The notes: generated by a model not told the origin, from the sequence alone. A DNA stretch of 64,000 nucleotides from Mesorhizobium kowhaii (GCF_003253745.1 NZ_MZXV01000032.1:744001-808000), one strand, 5' to 3'. Shown: positions 19,486 through 29,189, numbered from the stretch's first letter. Made by a program: numbers and translations.

Positions 19486-19636
19486 GGAACCCCCCTTTGG
19501 CTGATGCTTGTTTCCGTCGGGGAAGCTTGCACCGTGTGAGCCTGCGGCGGCATCGGGCAGATGCGGTATTCGGCCTACTGCATTTGTAGTATTCTTCCGC
19601 TAGGGAAGGAGGTCTCTTCCAGAGACGGGGTCCACC

Positions 19637-21076
19637 ATGCTGCCCAGCGATGCTTCGAAAGCTCAGGCGCTCGATGCCCTGTCGGCTCGCGAGCGGGCGG
19701 TCGCGGAAAAATTTGCAGCCGGCCTGACCTATCGGGAGATCGGCAAGGCGCTTTTCATTGCCCCGACCACTGTTCGCACCCACCTTGCGACCATCTACGA
19801 AAAACTTGGGGTGCGTAACAAGATCGGGCTCGCGGCGCACTTTACCGATGCCTCCGGCGCGCCGCCGGAGGCACTTCCACCTTTGTCCGACGCCTCGCCG
19901 ATGCTCGCCATATTCCCGATCGAATGCCTGAATTCCGAAGAGCGCTGGCGCCGCTTTGCCGACGGCCTGTCGTCTGACATCACCATCGACCTAGCACGAT
20001 ACGCGGGTTTGCCCGTCATCGCTTTCCACACGATGAAATCGCTGGGCAGCAAGCCCGCCGATTTCGCGGCCGACGGCAAGGCGCTCGGCGTCGCCTATAT
20101 CGTGTCGGGTCAATTGCGCGCGGACGACCAGAGGGTTCGATTGACGATAGAGCTTGCCGACGCACGCAACGGCGTCAGCCTGTGGAGGGAGCGTTACGAC
20201 CGCCCGGTCGAGGATATTTTCGCGCTCCAGGACAACCTGACCGAAAGCATCATCAACGTGCTCGTCGGTAGTTACGGAACGCTGGCCACGGTCGGCCGCA
20301 ATGCGGTTCGCCGCAAGCCGCCGACCAGCCTGCGGGCCTATGACTGCTATCTGCTTGCCATCGAACAGCACACCACGGTCAGCCGCTCCGGCACTGCAGA
20401 GGCAATCCGACTGTTTTCACGCGCGCTGGAGCTTGACCCTACATTCGCCAACGCTTGGGCCGAACTCGCTTATGCCTATTCGATCGAGGCCTGCAACGGC
20501 TTCGGAGACGATCTGCCAACATCGATCGAGAACTGGCGGACCGCGGCCGAAACGGCGCTGCGGCTCGACCCGAGCGACAGCTGCGCCCATGCTTGCCTTG
20601 TCAATCTCAGGGCATGCCTCGGCGACCTCGATGGGGCGGAGCGTGCGTATCGGTGCGCTTTCGAATACGGCTCCCACCATGCCGGCATACTGCCGCTGCT
20701 GGCCGGATGCAGAGCTCTTGTCGTCGGCGATCCGTCCGAGGCGATCCCGCTCATCGAGCGTGCGATGCGCCTCAACCCACTGGCCCCGCCCTGGTATTTC
20801 GGCATGCAGGGCCGCGTCCTGTTCGCCGCCGACCGGCATGAGGAGGCCATTGCGGCGCTGCGCAGAAGCTTGCCCGAGTCGCCGGACGTGCTGATGTTCC
20901 TGGCGCTCGCGCATGCGGCCATGGGCGAGACCGGCGAGGCGGCCAGGATCGCAGCCCGCCTGAAAGCTGACTTTCCGAGCTTTTCGGTCGAACGCTTCAT
21001 CGCAGGCTACCCCGTGAAGAACCCGGACGCGTTGCTTGCCATCCGCCACGGCGCTGAACAGGCAAGACTCCCCTAA
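19637..21076 (+). CDS. LuxR-type HTH / TolB-like / TPR regulatory protein (paralogue A)
   Basis: 479 residues. Domain order: LuxR/GerE HTH at the very N-terminus (about 12-70; LSARERAVAEKFAAGLTYREIGKALFIAPTTVRTHL contains the usual recognition helix), a TolB/FlgO-like segment (about 85-215; MLAIFPIECLNSEERWRRFADGL), then TPR-like helices (about 230-470). The same layout without the HTH is known downstream of class III adenylate cyclases and CadC-like regulators. No receiver domain is present, so the input is probably protein-protein contact or a ligand in the middle domain. It converges on a paralogue at 21631-23064. Confidence 0.85.
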   Translation: MLPSDASKAQALDALSARERAVAEKFAAGLTYREIGKALFIAPTTVRTHLATIYEKLGVRNKIGLAAHFTDASGAPPEALPPLSDASPMLAIFPIECLNSEERWRRFADGLSSDITIDLARYAGLPVIAFHTMKSLGSKPADFAADGKALGVAYIVSGQLRADDQRVRLTIELADARNGVSLWRERYDRPVEDIFALQDNLTESIINVLVGSYGTLATVGRNAVRRKPPTSLRAYDCYLLAIEQHTTVSRSGTAEAIRLFSRALELDPTFANAWAELAYAYSIEACNGFGDDLPTSIENWRTAAETALRLDPSDSCAHACLVNLRACLGDLDGAERAYRCAFEYGSHHAGILPLLAGCRALVVGDPSEAIPLIERAMRLNPLAPPWYFGMQGRVLFAADRHEEAIAALRRSLPESPDVLMFLALAHAAMGETGEAARIAARLKADFPSFSVERFIAGYPVKNPDALLAIRHGAEQARLP

Positions 21077-21449
21077 GGTTTTGCCCAATTCCGAAAACCC
21101 GGGACGATCGCTGACTATGCGGTGCTGATCCAGAACGCAGTGAAAGAAATTGGAGGGGTCATCGATATCAACATCATGGATGCGGCCTTTGGTGACGGCG
21201 GTACGTTTGTCCAAACGTCTCGAAATGGCGCACCCGCGGCCTCCAGAGCGGTCGCCGGTAATATCCGCTTTAAGGCAGTGGCACAGGTAACCTTAATGAC
21301 TGATATAGGCGCTAGTTGCCCGTTCCGGCGGCCGGCTCAAACGGCAAAACCTGACCCTAGTCGGACATTCCAGGCCCAAATTTTCTCCCAAATAGCGGAC
21401 CTTCAGCGGAACTCACCGCTTTGGCCCAAACTGGAAACTGGAGTGACTA

Positions 21450-21620
21450 GTCCATCGCCTCGCGCCGAGCCGGCATGCCGGAGCCTTCGCCAGCGACACA
21501 ATGATCGCCTCAGCCGTCGACATTGTCCTCGCTTCGTGAACGACTGCACCCTTACGGTCGAGCACGCAGACAGCAGACATATGTCTCTTCCATTGAGATA
21601 TCCAAACCTGCACGCCCGAA
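21450..21620 (-). pseudogene. IS110-family transposase N-terminal remnant
   Basis: Read on the minus strand, the segment gives GLDISMEETYVC, then VLDRKGAVVHEARTMSTAEA in another frame, matching the start of IS110-type DEDD transposases (GLDVSLEET...VVD..G pattern). The two parts are out of frame because GCAGACA is duplicated in tandem at 21566-21579; removing one 7-base copy restores YVCVLDRKG. Homology ends near 21450. The rest of the 21077-21630 gap between the convergent genes shows nothing else I can support. Confidence 0.65.
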
Positions 21621-21630
21621 CCACTGGACC

Positions 21631-23064
21631 TCAGGCCAAACTCGCCCGCTTTGCGCCTTCCCGGATCGCGGTGATGGCCACAGGATTTGTGACCGGATAT
21701 CCCACAATGAACCCCTCTGGAGTGAACTCGGGGAACTCGGTGCGCAGTCGCCTTGCGATCTTGCTCGCCCCGGCCTCATCCCCAATCAGCGCGTTGGCCA
21801 TCGCCTGGAACAGCAGGGTGGCAGGCGAGTGGGCCGGAGCCTGATGGAAGGCCGTCAGGCATTCCTTGTACTGGCCAGAGACAAAACAGCATCGGCCAAG
21901 CATTCCATGATACCAGGAGACTTGGGAATTGTAGCGGATCGCTCGGCTCGCAAGTTCGCAGCCCTTCTGTGGGTCGCCAGCAACGAACGCCAGATTTCCC
22001 GCGAGCATGGCCAGGTTATCGGCGCAGTGGGGCGCGGCCGAGAGGATTCGGTCCTGCTCATCGAGAGCGGCGTCGAAATTTCCCTGCAAAGCCCAAAGTG
22101 ACGCAATGCAAAGACGCGCATCGGTATCGCCCGGATCAAGCTCCAGCGCCCTTTCCATGCACTGCGCAAATCGCTGCATTGCAGCGGCCCTGTCGCCGAT
22201 AAAGCCATTGAATGCCCCGACGCTGTAGGCGAGTCCGAGCAAGGTCCATGCTCGCGAGAGCCCGGGATCGAGTTCCACCGCCTTGGATAGAAGACGGATT
22301 GCTTCCGCGTTGGAGAGCCGGGTGTAGAGGTCGTGCTGCTCGGCGCCGAGCAGATAGCAATCATATGCCTGCAAATTCGCCGGAGGCTTGCGCCGGACGA
22401 CATCCCGCCGGAACTTCACCAGTCTCCCGCCGCAACTGGCCAGAACGTTGACGACGTTTTCGGTGACCATGTCCTGCATCGCGAACAGGTCGTCGCCCGA
22501 CTGATCGTACCGTGCCGACCAAAGGTCGGCTCCGCTGCCGGCATCGGCAAGCTGCACGGAGACGCGGATCTGACCTCCGGCGGCCTGCAGGGTTCCCTCA
22601 AGGACATAGTCTGCGTTCAGTTCGCGCCCGATGGACCGGATGTCGCCGCCCCTCCCCCGGTATGAAAGCATGGTCTGGCGGGAGATGACGGCAAGGTCAG
22701 GATAGCGCGCGAGATCGGCAATGATGTCCGCCGACAAGCCGTCCGCCAAGCGGTTCCAACGCTCGTCCGAGCCAAGGTTGTCGAACGGTAGGACGGCCAT
22801 GACCGATGGCCCGGATCGAGCATGGGCAAGAGATTGTTCGGATTTATAACGGTGATCCGCAAAGAGGGCGGCCAGCGCCGTTTTGCTGGAAACGCCAAGC
22901 TTCCGATAGATCGTGGACAAGTGCGTTCTGACCGTGGCGGGCGATATGAACAATGTCCTGCCAATTTCCCGATAGGACATACCCTCGGCGAACTTGGCGG
23001 CAACGACCCACTCACGCTCGGAAAGCGCTTGCAGCAGCTTTGTTGGATCCACATGTTGGAGCAT
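21631..23064 (-). CDS. LuxR-type HTH / TolB-like / TPR regulatory protein (paralogue B)
   Basis: 477 residues from ATG 23064, aligned almost end to end with the protein at 19637-21076: N-terminal LuxR HTH (LSEREWVVAAKFAEGMSYREIG), TolB-like segment (VMAVLPFDNLGSDERWNRLADGL), then TPR-like repeats and the shared C-terminal GYPVTNP. An in-frame extension to 23175 is poor and unlikely. The two paralogues are convergent with an IS110 remnant between their 3' ends, which suggests an inverted duplication or separate acquisition rather than a tandem copy. Confidence 0.85.
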   Translation of the reverse strand: MLQHVDPTKLLQALSEREWVVAAKFAEGMSYREIGRTLFISPATVRTHLSTIYRKLGVSSKTALAALFADHRYKSEQSLAHARSGPSVMAVLPFDNLGSDERWNRLADGLSADIIADLARYPDLAVISRQTMLSYRGRGGDIRSIGRELNADYVLEGTLQAAGGQIRVSVQLADAGSGADLWSARYDQSGDDLFAMQDMVTENVVNVLASCGGRLVKFRRDVVRRKPPANLQAYDCYLLGAEQHDLYTRLSNAEAIRLLSKAVELDPGLSRAWTLLGLAYSVGAFNGFIGDRAAAMQRFAQCMERALELDPGDTDARLCIASLWALQGNFDAALDEQDRILSAAPHCADNLAMLAGNLAFVAGDPQKGCELASRAIRYNSQVSWYHGMLGRCCFVSGQYKECLTAFHQAPAHSPATLLFQAMANALIGDEAGASKIARRLRTEFPEFTPEGFIVGYPVTNPVAITAIREGAKRASLA

Positions 23065-23188
23065 TATTTCACGTATCGGATCAGCAGAATTCCGGGAAAC
23101 TTTAGCACAGTTTTCTTGGCTGCATGATCGAAATGCTGCATTTGCACTCCGAACTGAACGGCAGCTTTCCGCCAATGCGACCGTTCAT

Positions 23189-23405
23189 TTATCGCCACAG
23201 GAACGTCAACGGGTCGCGGATCGCCGTATGGCTGCGCGCCAGCCGTTTGATCTTCCGACGGAAGGCAATCTTTCCGTCGGCGTCGAAACCGACGATATGA
23301 AAGACCTCCTTGCCGATGTCGATGCCGATCGTCGTCGGCGCTGCGCTCTCTGCTCGGGTTTCTATGGACTGCTTCTCCTTCCCTTCGCGGGCAACAGTCT
23401 TTGCA
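23189..23405 (-). pseudogene. Second IS110-family transposase N-terminal fragment
   Basis: On the minus strand this segment encodes TIGIDIGKEVFHIVGFDADG followed by KIAFRRKIKRLA, the RuvC-like N-terminus of an IS110 transposase with the first catalytic Asp (GID). It ends at a TAA at 23189-23191 after about 50 recognisable residues; no ATG is visible upstream and the remaining ~280 residues are absent. It belongs to a different IS110 subgroup from the remnant at 21450. It lies in the 595-base gap between paralogue B and the cyclase gene. Confidence 0.7.
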
Positions 23406-23442
23406 GACTAACCCGCCGGCGTAGCAGCCGGTTCATCCCATT

Positions 23443-23462
23443 AGCGGAAGTTCGCTTCCGCT
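23443..23462. other. Stem-loop with UUCG tetraloop near the IS110 fragment
   Basis: AGCGGAAG (23443-23450) and CTTCCGCT (23455-23462) pair perfectly around TTCG. There is no T-run behind it on either strand. It may be part of the IS110 end region or a transcript-protecting hairpin; nothing distinguishes these. Confidence 0.4.
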
Positions 23463-23659
23463 CAGCCGAACTCACGCCCATGACCCGATGCTGCCGTTCA
23501 GTCTCGCGATCTTGAAGGTCCGGAAAAGCGGTGCGAGCCGACATTCGCCTAGGCCACCTTGGGTGTGTGTTTGCTCCGAAAGCGAAGATATGAATTGTAG
23601 AGTGTTGCTGTCCGGCGCGCGACGGTCGTGATAGATTTCCGGCCAGCGAGGTTAGCATC

Positions 23660-26600
23660 ATGCCGGAGATCGCCTCTTGGCTGGCCCGCCTTGGGCTCGA
23701 CAAGTACATTGAGGCGTTCAGCGCGAACGAAGTTGATTTCGATGCACTTCGGCATCTCACGGAAGACGACCTGAGGGAGCTGGGCCTACCCGTCGGCCCG
23801 CGTCGCAAGGTTCTGGCGGCGATTTCCGCATTGGACGACGACACCATGTCGCCCGCGAGTTCCGTGTCCGCTCCGGGATCAGCGGCGCCTGTACGCGAGG
23901 CCGAGCGGCGGCAACTGACCGTGGTGTTCATCGACCTCGTGGGGTCGACCGAGCTGTCACAGCGGCTCGATCCGGAGGAAATGCGCGACGTCATCCGTGC
24001 CTACCAGAGTGCGGTGTCGGCGGAGATTGCACGCTACGAGGGTTTTGTTGCCAAGCTCATGGGCGATGGCGTGCTCGCCTATTTCGGCTGGCCCAGGGCG
24101 CATGAAGACGATGCTGAACGGGCAGTGCGCGCAAGCCTGGCGGCAACAGCGGCGACCGCTAGCCAGACGACGCCATCGGGCGAACCTCTTGCAGCCCGCA
24201 TTGGCATCGCCACCGGCCTTGTCGTGGTCGGCGACCTGGTTGGCGAAGGGTCAGCGCAGGAAGAAGCGGTCGTCGGTGAAACGCCCAACCTTGCGGCACG
24301 CATGCAGGCCCTGGCCGAACCGAACACCGTCGTGATTGCCGGCGGCACGCACAGGCTGGTCGTCGGGTTGTTCGACATGATCGATCTCGGCCACCGCCAG
24401 CTCAAGGGCTTCGCAACTCCCATCCGCGCCTGGCGCATTATCGGCGAGGCCGACACGGAGGGGCGCTTTGATGCGCTGCATGGAGTTGCGACGCCTCTGG
24501 TGGGGCGATCCGAGGAACTCGAGCTTCTGCTTCAACGCTGGCAGCAGGCTCGGGCAGGAAACGGCCAGGCGGTATTGCTGTCTGGTGAACCGGGCATCGG
24601 CAAATCGCGACTGATAGCCGCGCTGGAAGAGCGATTGAGCGCCGAGCCGCACGCCCGGTTGCGCTATTTCTGTTCGCCCTACCACCTGAACAGCGCGCTC
24701 TACCCGGTGATCAAGCAGCTCGAGCGTGCTGCGGGACTGGTGCGCAGCGACAGTTCGGAGACGAAGCTCGACAAGCTCCAGACTCTGTTGGGACAGGCTG
24801 TCCCCGACATTGCCGAAACGGTACCATTGTTGGCGGAGTTGCTGTCGATCGACACCCTTGGCCGCTATGCGCCCCTGAAGCTGACACCGCAGGCGCGTAA
24901 ATCACGTACGCTGACAACCCTGCTCCAACTACTCGAAGGATTCGCGGCGCGACAGCCGGTTCTGATGATTATCGAGGATGCCCATTGGATCGACCCGACG
25001 ACCAGCGAATGGCTCGACATGCTGATCGACGGCCTACAAAGCGTGCCGGTTCTTCTCATCATCACCTTCCGCCCTGAGTTCAAGCCACGGTGGACGCCGC
25101 TATCGTACGTCACCGCGGTATCGCTTAGACGCCTTGATCACGGTCAGGGATCAGCGATCGTCGACCGGGTGGCTGGTGGCAAGATGCTGCCCACCGACGT
25201 TAGAAACCAAATTCTGGCCAAGACCGAGGGCGTGCCCCTATTCGTCGAAGAACTGACGAAGACTGTTCTCGAGTCCGGCCTCCTTACCGATGAAGGCGAC
25301 CACTATGTCCTGTCGCGGACGTTGCCCTTCCTTGCGATCCCGTCGACGCTGCACGATTCGTTGATGGCCCGCCTCGACCGGCTCGCTCCGGTCAAGGAGG
25401 TGGCACAGATCGGCGCCTGCATCGGCCGTGTCTTCCAGCATCGTCTGCTGGCTGCTGTGACCGGCTACGATAATGCCCGGCTCGAGGGCATCCTGCAGCA
25501 ACTTGAAAAGTCCGAACTCGTTTTTCGGCGCGGCGTCCCGCCCGAGGCGACCTACACGTTCAAGCATGCATTGGTCCAGGACACTGCCTATCAGAGCCTG
25601 CTGAAAAGCCGGCGGCAACACATCCACGCCAGCATCGCGTCAGAGCTGGAGGCGCAGTTCCGCGAGATCGTCGAGGCCGAACCTGAGACGCTGGCGTACC
25701 ACTACGCTGCCGGCGGCCTTCCTCAGCAAGCCGTCGACTTTTGGCTGAAGGCTGGCCAACAAGCCCTGAAGCGATCGGCCCATCCTGAGGCGATTGCCAA
25801 CTTAGGCAAGGGACTCGAATTGGTTGCGTCCTTGCCGGACGCAGAGAGTCGCCTGCGACAGGAGATTCATCTCCAGACGGCTTTGGGCGTGACCATGATG
25901 GCAACCAGGGGCTTTGCAGCGCCGGAGGTCCTGCAGGCCTTCTCCGAAGCCCGTACGCTTGCCGAGAAACTGGGTGACACGGACCAGTTGTTCGTCGCGC
26001 TCTGTGGTGAAGCCTCGTACCACATGATTTCCGGCAATTTGCCCGCCGCTGACGAACTCGGCCTTCAGTGCCTGGATCTCGCGCGGGCATCCGGCCACCA
26101 GGCCCTACTCATCGAGGCACATCATCGGCAATGGGCCACCAAATACTACATCGGAGACTACACTGCCGCCGAACACCATTTAGATTATGGTATCGCGACC
26201 TACGATCCCGATCGGGATCATCGCTTGACTTACATCTATACCGGACACGACCCAGGCGTCTGCTGCAGGAACTTTTCTGCGCTGATGCTTTGGCTTCGCG
26301 GTTATCCTGACCAAGCCCTTGTCCGTTGCCAAGAAGCCGTAACCTTGGCCGAACGAGTATCTCATCCCTTTACGATGGCGATGGCGCAGTCGATCTTGAC
26401 CGACCTTCATCTCTTGCGGCGCGAACCCGCCGAAGGGCGCCGCTATCTAGACAAATCAATCGCGCTGTCAAAGGAATTCGGCCTGCGGCGCGAGATGTCC
26501 GAGGGCAGATTCCAACTCGGCTGGGCGCTCGCTGAGGAGGGGCATTGGGTGGAGGGCATCCGGGAGATGCGCGAGGGACTTGCAGCTATCACAGCGATGG

Positions 26601-27016
26601 GTGCGGGAGCTGGCTTGCAACACAACCTCTGTGTTCTGGCGCGGGCCTGCGGCGAGTGTGGTGGGGCAAGCGAAGGGCTGCCTCTATTGGATAGGGCGTT
26701 GAATATCGTCGCAGAGTTCGGTTCGAAACATCTTGTGCCTGAGCTGTTCCGCACCAAGGGTGAACTCCTGCTCCAGCAAAATCCCCAAGATGATACCGCC
26801 GAAAGCTGGTTCCGAAAGGCCCTGATCCTAGCCTGTGACCAAGGCACGAAATCGCTGGAGTTGCGGGCGGCTCTTAGCCTCGCGCGGCTGTGCCACGCTC
26901 GGGACCGAGACGGAGAGGCTCGCGACCTGCTGACTCCAGTATATGCTTGGTTTACCGAAGGTCTCGATACGCGCGACCTCGTCGAAGCAAAGGAACTACT
27001 CGATCAATTTAGATAG
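23660..27016 (+). CDS. SAM-domain class III adenylate/guanylate cyclase with AAA ATPase and TPR region
   Basis: 1118 residues. Order: SAM domain (about 1-60; IASWLARLGLDKYIEAF), class III cyclase catalytic domain (about 80-255) with metal Asp residues in VVFIDLVGST and GDGVLAYFG and the transition-state Asn/Arg pair in TPNLAARMQ; AAA/NB-ARC-like ATPase (about 275-650) with Walker A GEPGIGKS and Walker B LMIIEDAHWID; TPR-like helices to the C-terminus. All residues needed for catalysis appear intact. The architecture is common in Mesorhizobium and Bradyrhizobium; the signals sensed are unknown. It is followed at once by an IS30 remnant. Confidence 0.9.
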   Translation: MPEIASWLARLGLDKYIEAFSANEVDFDALRHLTEDDLRELGLPVGPRRKVLAAISALDDDTMSPASSVSAPGSAAPVREAERRQLTVVFIDLVGSTELSQRLDPEEMRDVIRAYQSAVSAEIARYEGFVAKLMGDGVLAYFGWPRAHEDDAERAVRASLAATAATASQTTPSGEPLAARIGIATGLVVVGDLVGEGSAQEEAVVGETPNLAARMQALAEPNTVVIAGGTHRLVVGLFDMIDLGHRQLKGFATPIRAWRIIGEADTEGRFDALHGVATPLVGRSEELELLLQRWQQARAGNGQAVLLSGEPGIGKSRLIAALEERLSAEPHARLRYFCSPYHLNSALYPVIKQLERAAGLVRSDSSETKLDKLQTLLGQAVPDIAETVPLLAELLSIDTLGRYAPLKLTPQARKSRTLTTLLQLLEGFAARQPVLMIIEDAHWIDPTTSEWLDMLIDGLQSVPVLLIITFRPEFKPRWTPLSYVTAVSLRRLDHGQGSAIVDRVAGGKMLPTDVRNQILAKTEGVPLFVEELTKTVLESGLLTDEGDHYVLSRTLPFLAIPSTLHDSLMARLDRLAPVKEVAQIGACIGRVFQHRLLAAVTGYDNARLEGILQQLEKSELVFRRGVPPEATYTFKHALVQDTAYQSLLKSRRQHIHASIASELEAQFREIVEAEPETLAYHYAAGGLPQQAVDFWLKAGQQALKRSAHPEAIANLGKGLELVASLPDAESRLRQEIHLQTALGVTMMATRGFAAPEVLQAFSEARTLAEKLGDTDQLFVALCGEASYHMISGNLPAADELGLQCLDLARASGHQALLIEAHHRQWATKYYIGDYTAAEHHLDYGIATYDPDRDHRLTYIYTGHDPGVCCRNFSALMLWLRGYPDQALVRCQEAVTLAERVSHPFTMAMAQSILTDLHLLRREPAEGRRYLDKSIALSKEFGLRREMSEGRFQLGWALAEEGHWVEGIREMREGLAAITAMGAGAGLQHNLCVLARACGECGGASEGLPLLDRALNIVAEFGSKHLVPELFRTKGELLLQQNPQDDTAESWFRKALILACDQGTKSLELRAALSLARLCHARDRDGEARDLLTPVYAWFTEGLDTRDLVEAKELLDQFR

Positions 27017-27061
27017 ATGCACTTTCAGAAGCACCAAGATCAAACCGAGCACGCCGAGCAT

Positions 27062-27309
27062 CAGCGACTGACCCTGGCCACTAACGTTGAGGTCTACTTT
27101 TGCGACCCTCGGTCGCCATGGCAGCGCGGCTCCAACGAAGACACCAACCGATTGCTGCGCCAATATCTACCGCGTGGCACCGACCTGTCCTTGCATAGCC
27201 AGGCTAAGCTCAGCGCCATCGCGCGGCAGCTCAACGAACGCCCCAGAAAGACCTTGCTCTATAAGACCCAGCGGAGAAGTTCGCTGAGTGTGTTGCAGCG
27301 ATCGGTTGA
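27062..27309 (+). pseudogene. IS30-family transposase C-terminal remnant
   Basis: The translation contains YFCDPRSPWQRGSNEDTNRL, then RQYLPRGTDL and ARQLNERPRKTL, the C-terminal DDE region of IS30 transposases (the Glu in SNEDTN is the third catalytic residue). One base is missing near 27270: the ending AEKFAECVAAIG and its TGA (27307-27309) lie in a different frame. The N-terminal two thirds are absent. The element sits between the cyclase gene and the first chimeric repeat. Confidence 0.8.
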
Positions 27310-27410
27310 ACCCGCCGCCCAAAGGAGGCATTCGAGCGCTAACCGCGGGACAGCTTACTGGCTTGTAGCCGCCGTCGATGGCGGTCAACACAACATGCCT
27401 TCGGCTCAGC

Positions 27411-27840
27411 GGACCGCGGCGCGTCGTTCGAGCGTACGCGCGTATTGCGTCAGCGGAAAACACATGACGAAAAAGATCAGCGCCACCAGCCGTAGACCTT
27501 GAAGGGCTCGAAGGTGGCATTGTTGATGGCGTTGGAGGTCCGCACCAGCTCCTCGAAGCCGATGATCGAGGTGAGCGCCGTCGACTTGATGAGCTGCACC
27601 AGGAAGCCGACGGTCGGTGCGCGGGTGATCGAAAATGCCTGCGGCAGGATGATCAGCCTCAGCTCCTGCAGATAGTGCAGGCCGAGGCTGGCGCCGGCAT
27701 CCCACTGGCCACGCGGCAGCGCGTCGACGCCGCCGCGCCAGATCTCGGCGAGATAGGCACTGGCGAAGAAGGTGAGGCCCAGCACCGCCGCCGTCCACGG
27801 CTCGATGCGAAGCCCGAGCATCGGCAGGTCGAAGAACATC
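27411..27840 (-). pseudogene. Amino-acid ABC permease fragment, copy 1
   Basis: Near-identical to the part of the permease gene at 37803-38238 that encodes residues ~72-215. One C is missing in GCCACCAGCCGTAG (about 27490; the intact copies have CAGCCCGTAG), which shifts the frame before the normal C-terminus. The N-terminal 71 codons are missing and at 27840/27841 the sequence switches abruptly to the MATE gene tail. Homology begins near GGCTCAG at 27411, just outside the permease stop. Not expected to be functional. Confidence 0.88.
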
Positions 27841-27984
27841 GTGCTGCTTGCCTTCCATTTCGGCTTTCATGGCGTCGGCATCTGGATCGGCCTGTCGTCG
27901 GGGCTGGCCGTGGTGGCGGCGCTGCTGCTGGCGCGCTGGCTGCGCCGGGATCGCCTGGCACCGCCGCTCGCCTTCGGACGTTGA
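27841..27984 (+). pseudogene. MATE transporter 3'-end fragment, copy 1
   Basis: The 144 bases correspond to 17878-18021, the last 47 codons and stop of the MATE gene, with only a few substitutions (e.g. CTC to CTT near the junction, the end GGCCAT changed to GGACGT). The following bases (TTGAAAGCAAAATGG) still resemble the MATE downstream region with a broken terminator. About 200 bases up to the AraC gene hold nothing else recognisable. Confidence 0.88.
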
Positions 27985-28181
27985 AAGCAAAATGGCTACC
28001 GGTTGCCCGGCAGCAGAAAGCTGACTGGCGGCTTCGGGCCTCGAATATTCAATAGCGGACCTTCAAGTCGGTGCGAGTATCGTCGTGACGTGACCAACAC
28101 GGAAATTCGCCGCCCGGTGCATAGAAGGATGCTTTCCGACTCGTTTCGGACATCGCGGGCACCCCAAAACCAGGGCAGGAT

Positions 28182-29189
28182 TCAGTGCCGCGTTGCGACG
28201 GGCGCCCGACCTGTCCCCAGCGTCTTGGCGAGCGTGATCGAGGGCAGTTCGCCGAACTGGCGCCCGTACTCGGCGGAAAAGTGGCCGAAATGCCAGAAGC
28301 CAAACCGTGACGCCACATCTGTCACCGTCCGCTCGGAGGAAGGGTGGGTGAGAGCCCGGCGCACGGCGTTGAGGCGCAGTTCGAGCAGCATGGCTTTGGG
28401 GGGACGGCCAAAGGCCTCCACGCAGGCCACGAAAAGCGTGCGTTCTTTAACTCCCAATTCTTCGCACATTGCGCTGATGTTCACGGGCGCCTCGACATGG
28501 CCCAGCAGCATGTCCCTCAGCTTCATAGCAACAAGCGCGCGCCGGTGCAGCGGTTCCGCGACATCGGTTGACGGCACCATGCCGAGGACAACATCGACGA
28601 TCTGGTCTTCGATAGCTGTCAAGGCGTCCGGTAGGATGGCGCCGTCGGCGCCGTTGAGCAGCGACCGCAGAAGTCTTGCCAAGGCGGTCCCACGCTTGAC
28701 GATCTCCTGCTCGGCCATCTTGAACGGTCGGTCCAGATATTTCCTGTCGAGGCCAGGTGCGCCTCTGCGAATCTGCATCCAGTGCTCGATCTGATCGACC
28801 GGAATGACAGCCTGAGCCAGGTCGGTATGGCCGTTTGCTATGAATGCAATGTCGTCACAAGGCCCGGCCAGGACTGGCTGACCGCTCGCAATTTGCCGCC
28901 CGCGCACATGCAGCGATCCTTCCGCGACGATCGGAAGGCCGACGAACCAGCAACGTGCCGGCGCGCTGCCGCGCTGCATGATTCCCGGTTTCCAGCGTTC
29001 TCGCCCGACCTGCAGCGTGTTGAGGACGACCATGCTCAAGCTGCCTTCGAAGCGGCCGCGGCCGATATGGTTGTATTTCTGATCCCAGCCGACCGCACTC
29101 GCGGCCATCATGTCGAAGTCCGTATAGCGGGCCTTGACGGAAGCCAAGATCTCTATCCGACGATTGTCTCGACCGACCGGCCACCCCAT
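28182..29189 (-). CDS. AraC-family transcriptional regulator
   Basis: 335 residues from ATG 29189, which has GAGGG 7 bases upstream; a GTG at 29237 would add 16 residues without a ribosome site. The C-terminal ~100 residues contain the double HTH (NISAMCEELGVKERTLFVACVEAFGRPPKAML and VTDVASRFGFWHFGHFSAEYGRQFGE). The N-terminal ~220 residues are an AraC-binding-like-2 style sensor region. It is divergent from the DUF1254 genes, with about 200 bases between, and is the likely regulator of that cassette. Confidence 0.9.
   Translation of the reverse strand: MGWPVGRDNRRIEILASVKARYTDFDMMAASAVGWDQKYNHIGRGRFEGSLSMVVLNTLQVGRERWKPGIMQRGSAPARCWFVGLPIVAEGSLHVRGRQIASGQPVLAGPCDDIAFIANGHTDLAQAVIPVDQIEHWMQIRRGAPGLDRKYLDRPFKMAEQEIVKRGTALARLLRSLLNGADGAILPDALTAIEDQIVDVVLGMVPSTDVAEPLHRRALVAMKLRDMLLGHVEAPVNISAMCEELGVKERTLFVACVEAFGRPPKAMLLELRLNAVRRALTHPSSERTVTDVASRFGFWHFGHFSAEYGRQFGELPSITLAKTLGTGRAPVATRH

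Noticed and set aside
27841..27984. Possible mobile-element end or att site, because the sequence recurs
   Set aside because: The repeat is ordinary coding sequence of the MATE gene with no terminal inverted repeats and no integrase or tRNA gene nearby.
28000..28181. Shared 15-base string AATAGCGGACCTTCA (also near 21395) as a regulatory repeat
   Set aside because: Only two copies, no symmetry and no consistent position relative to genes; kept as a possible trace of duplicated flank only.
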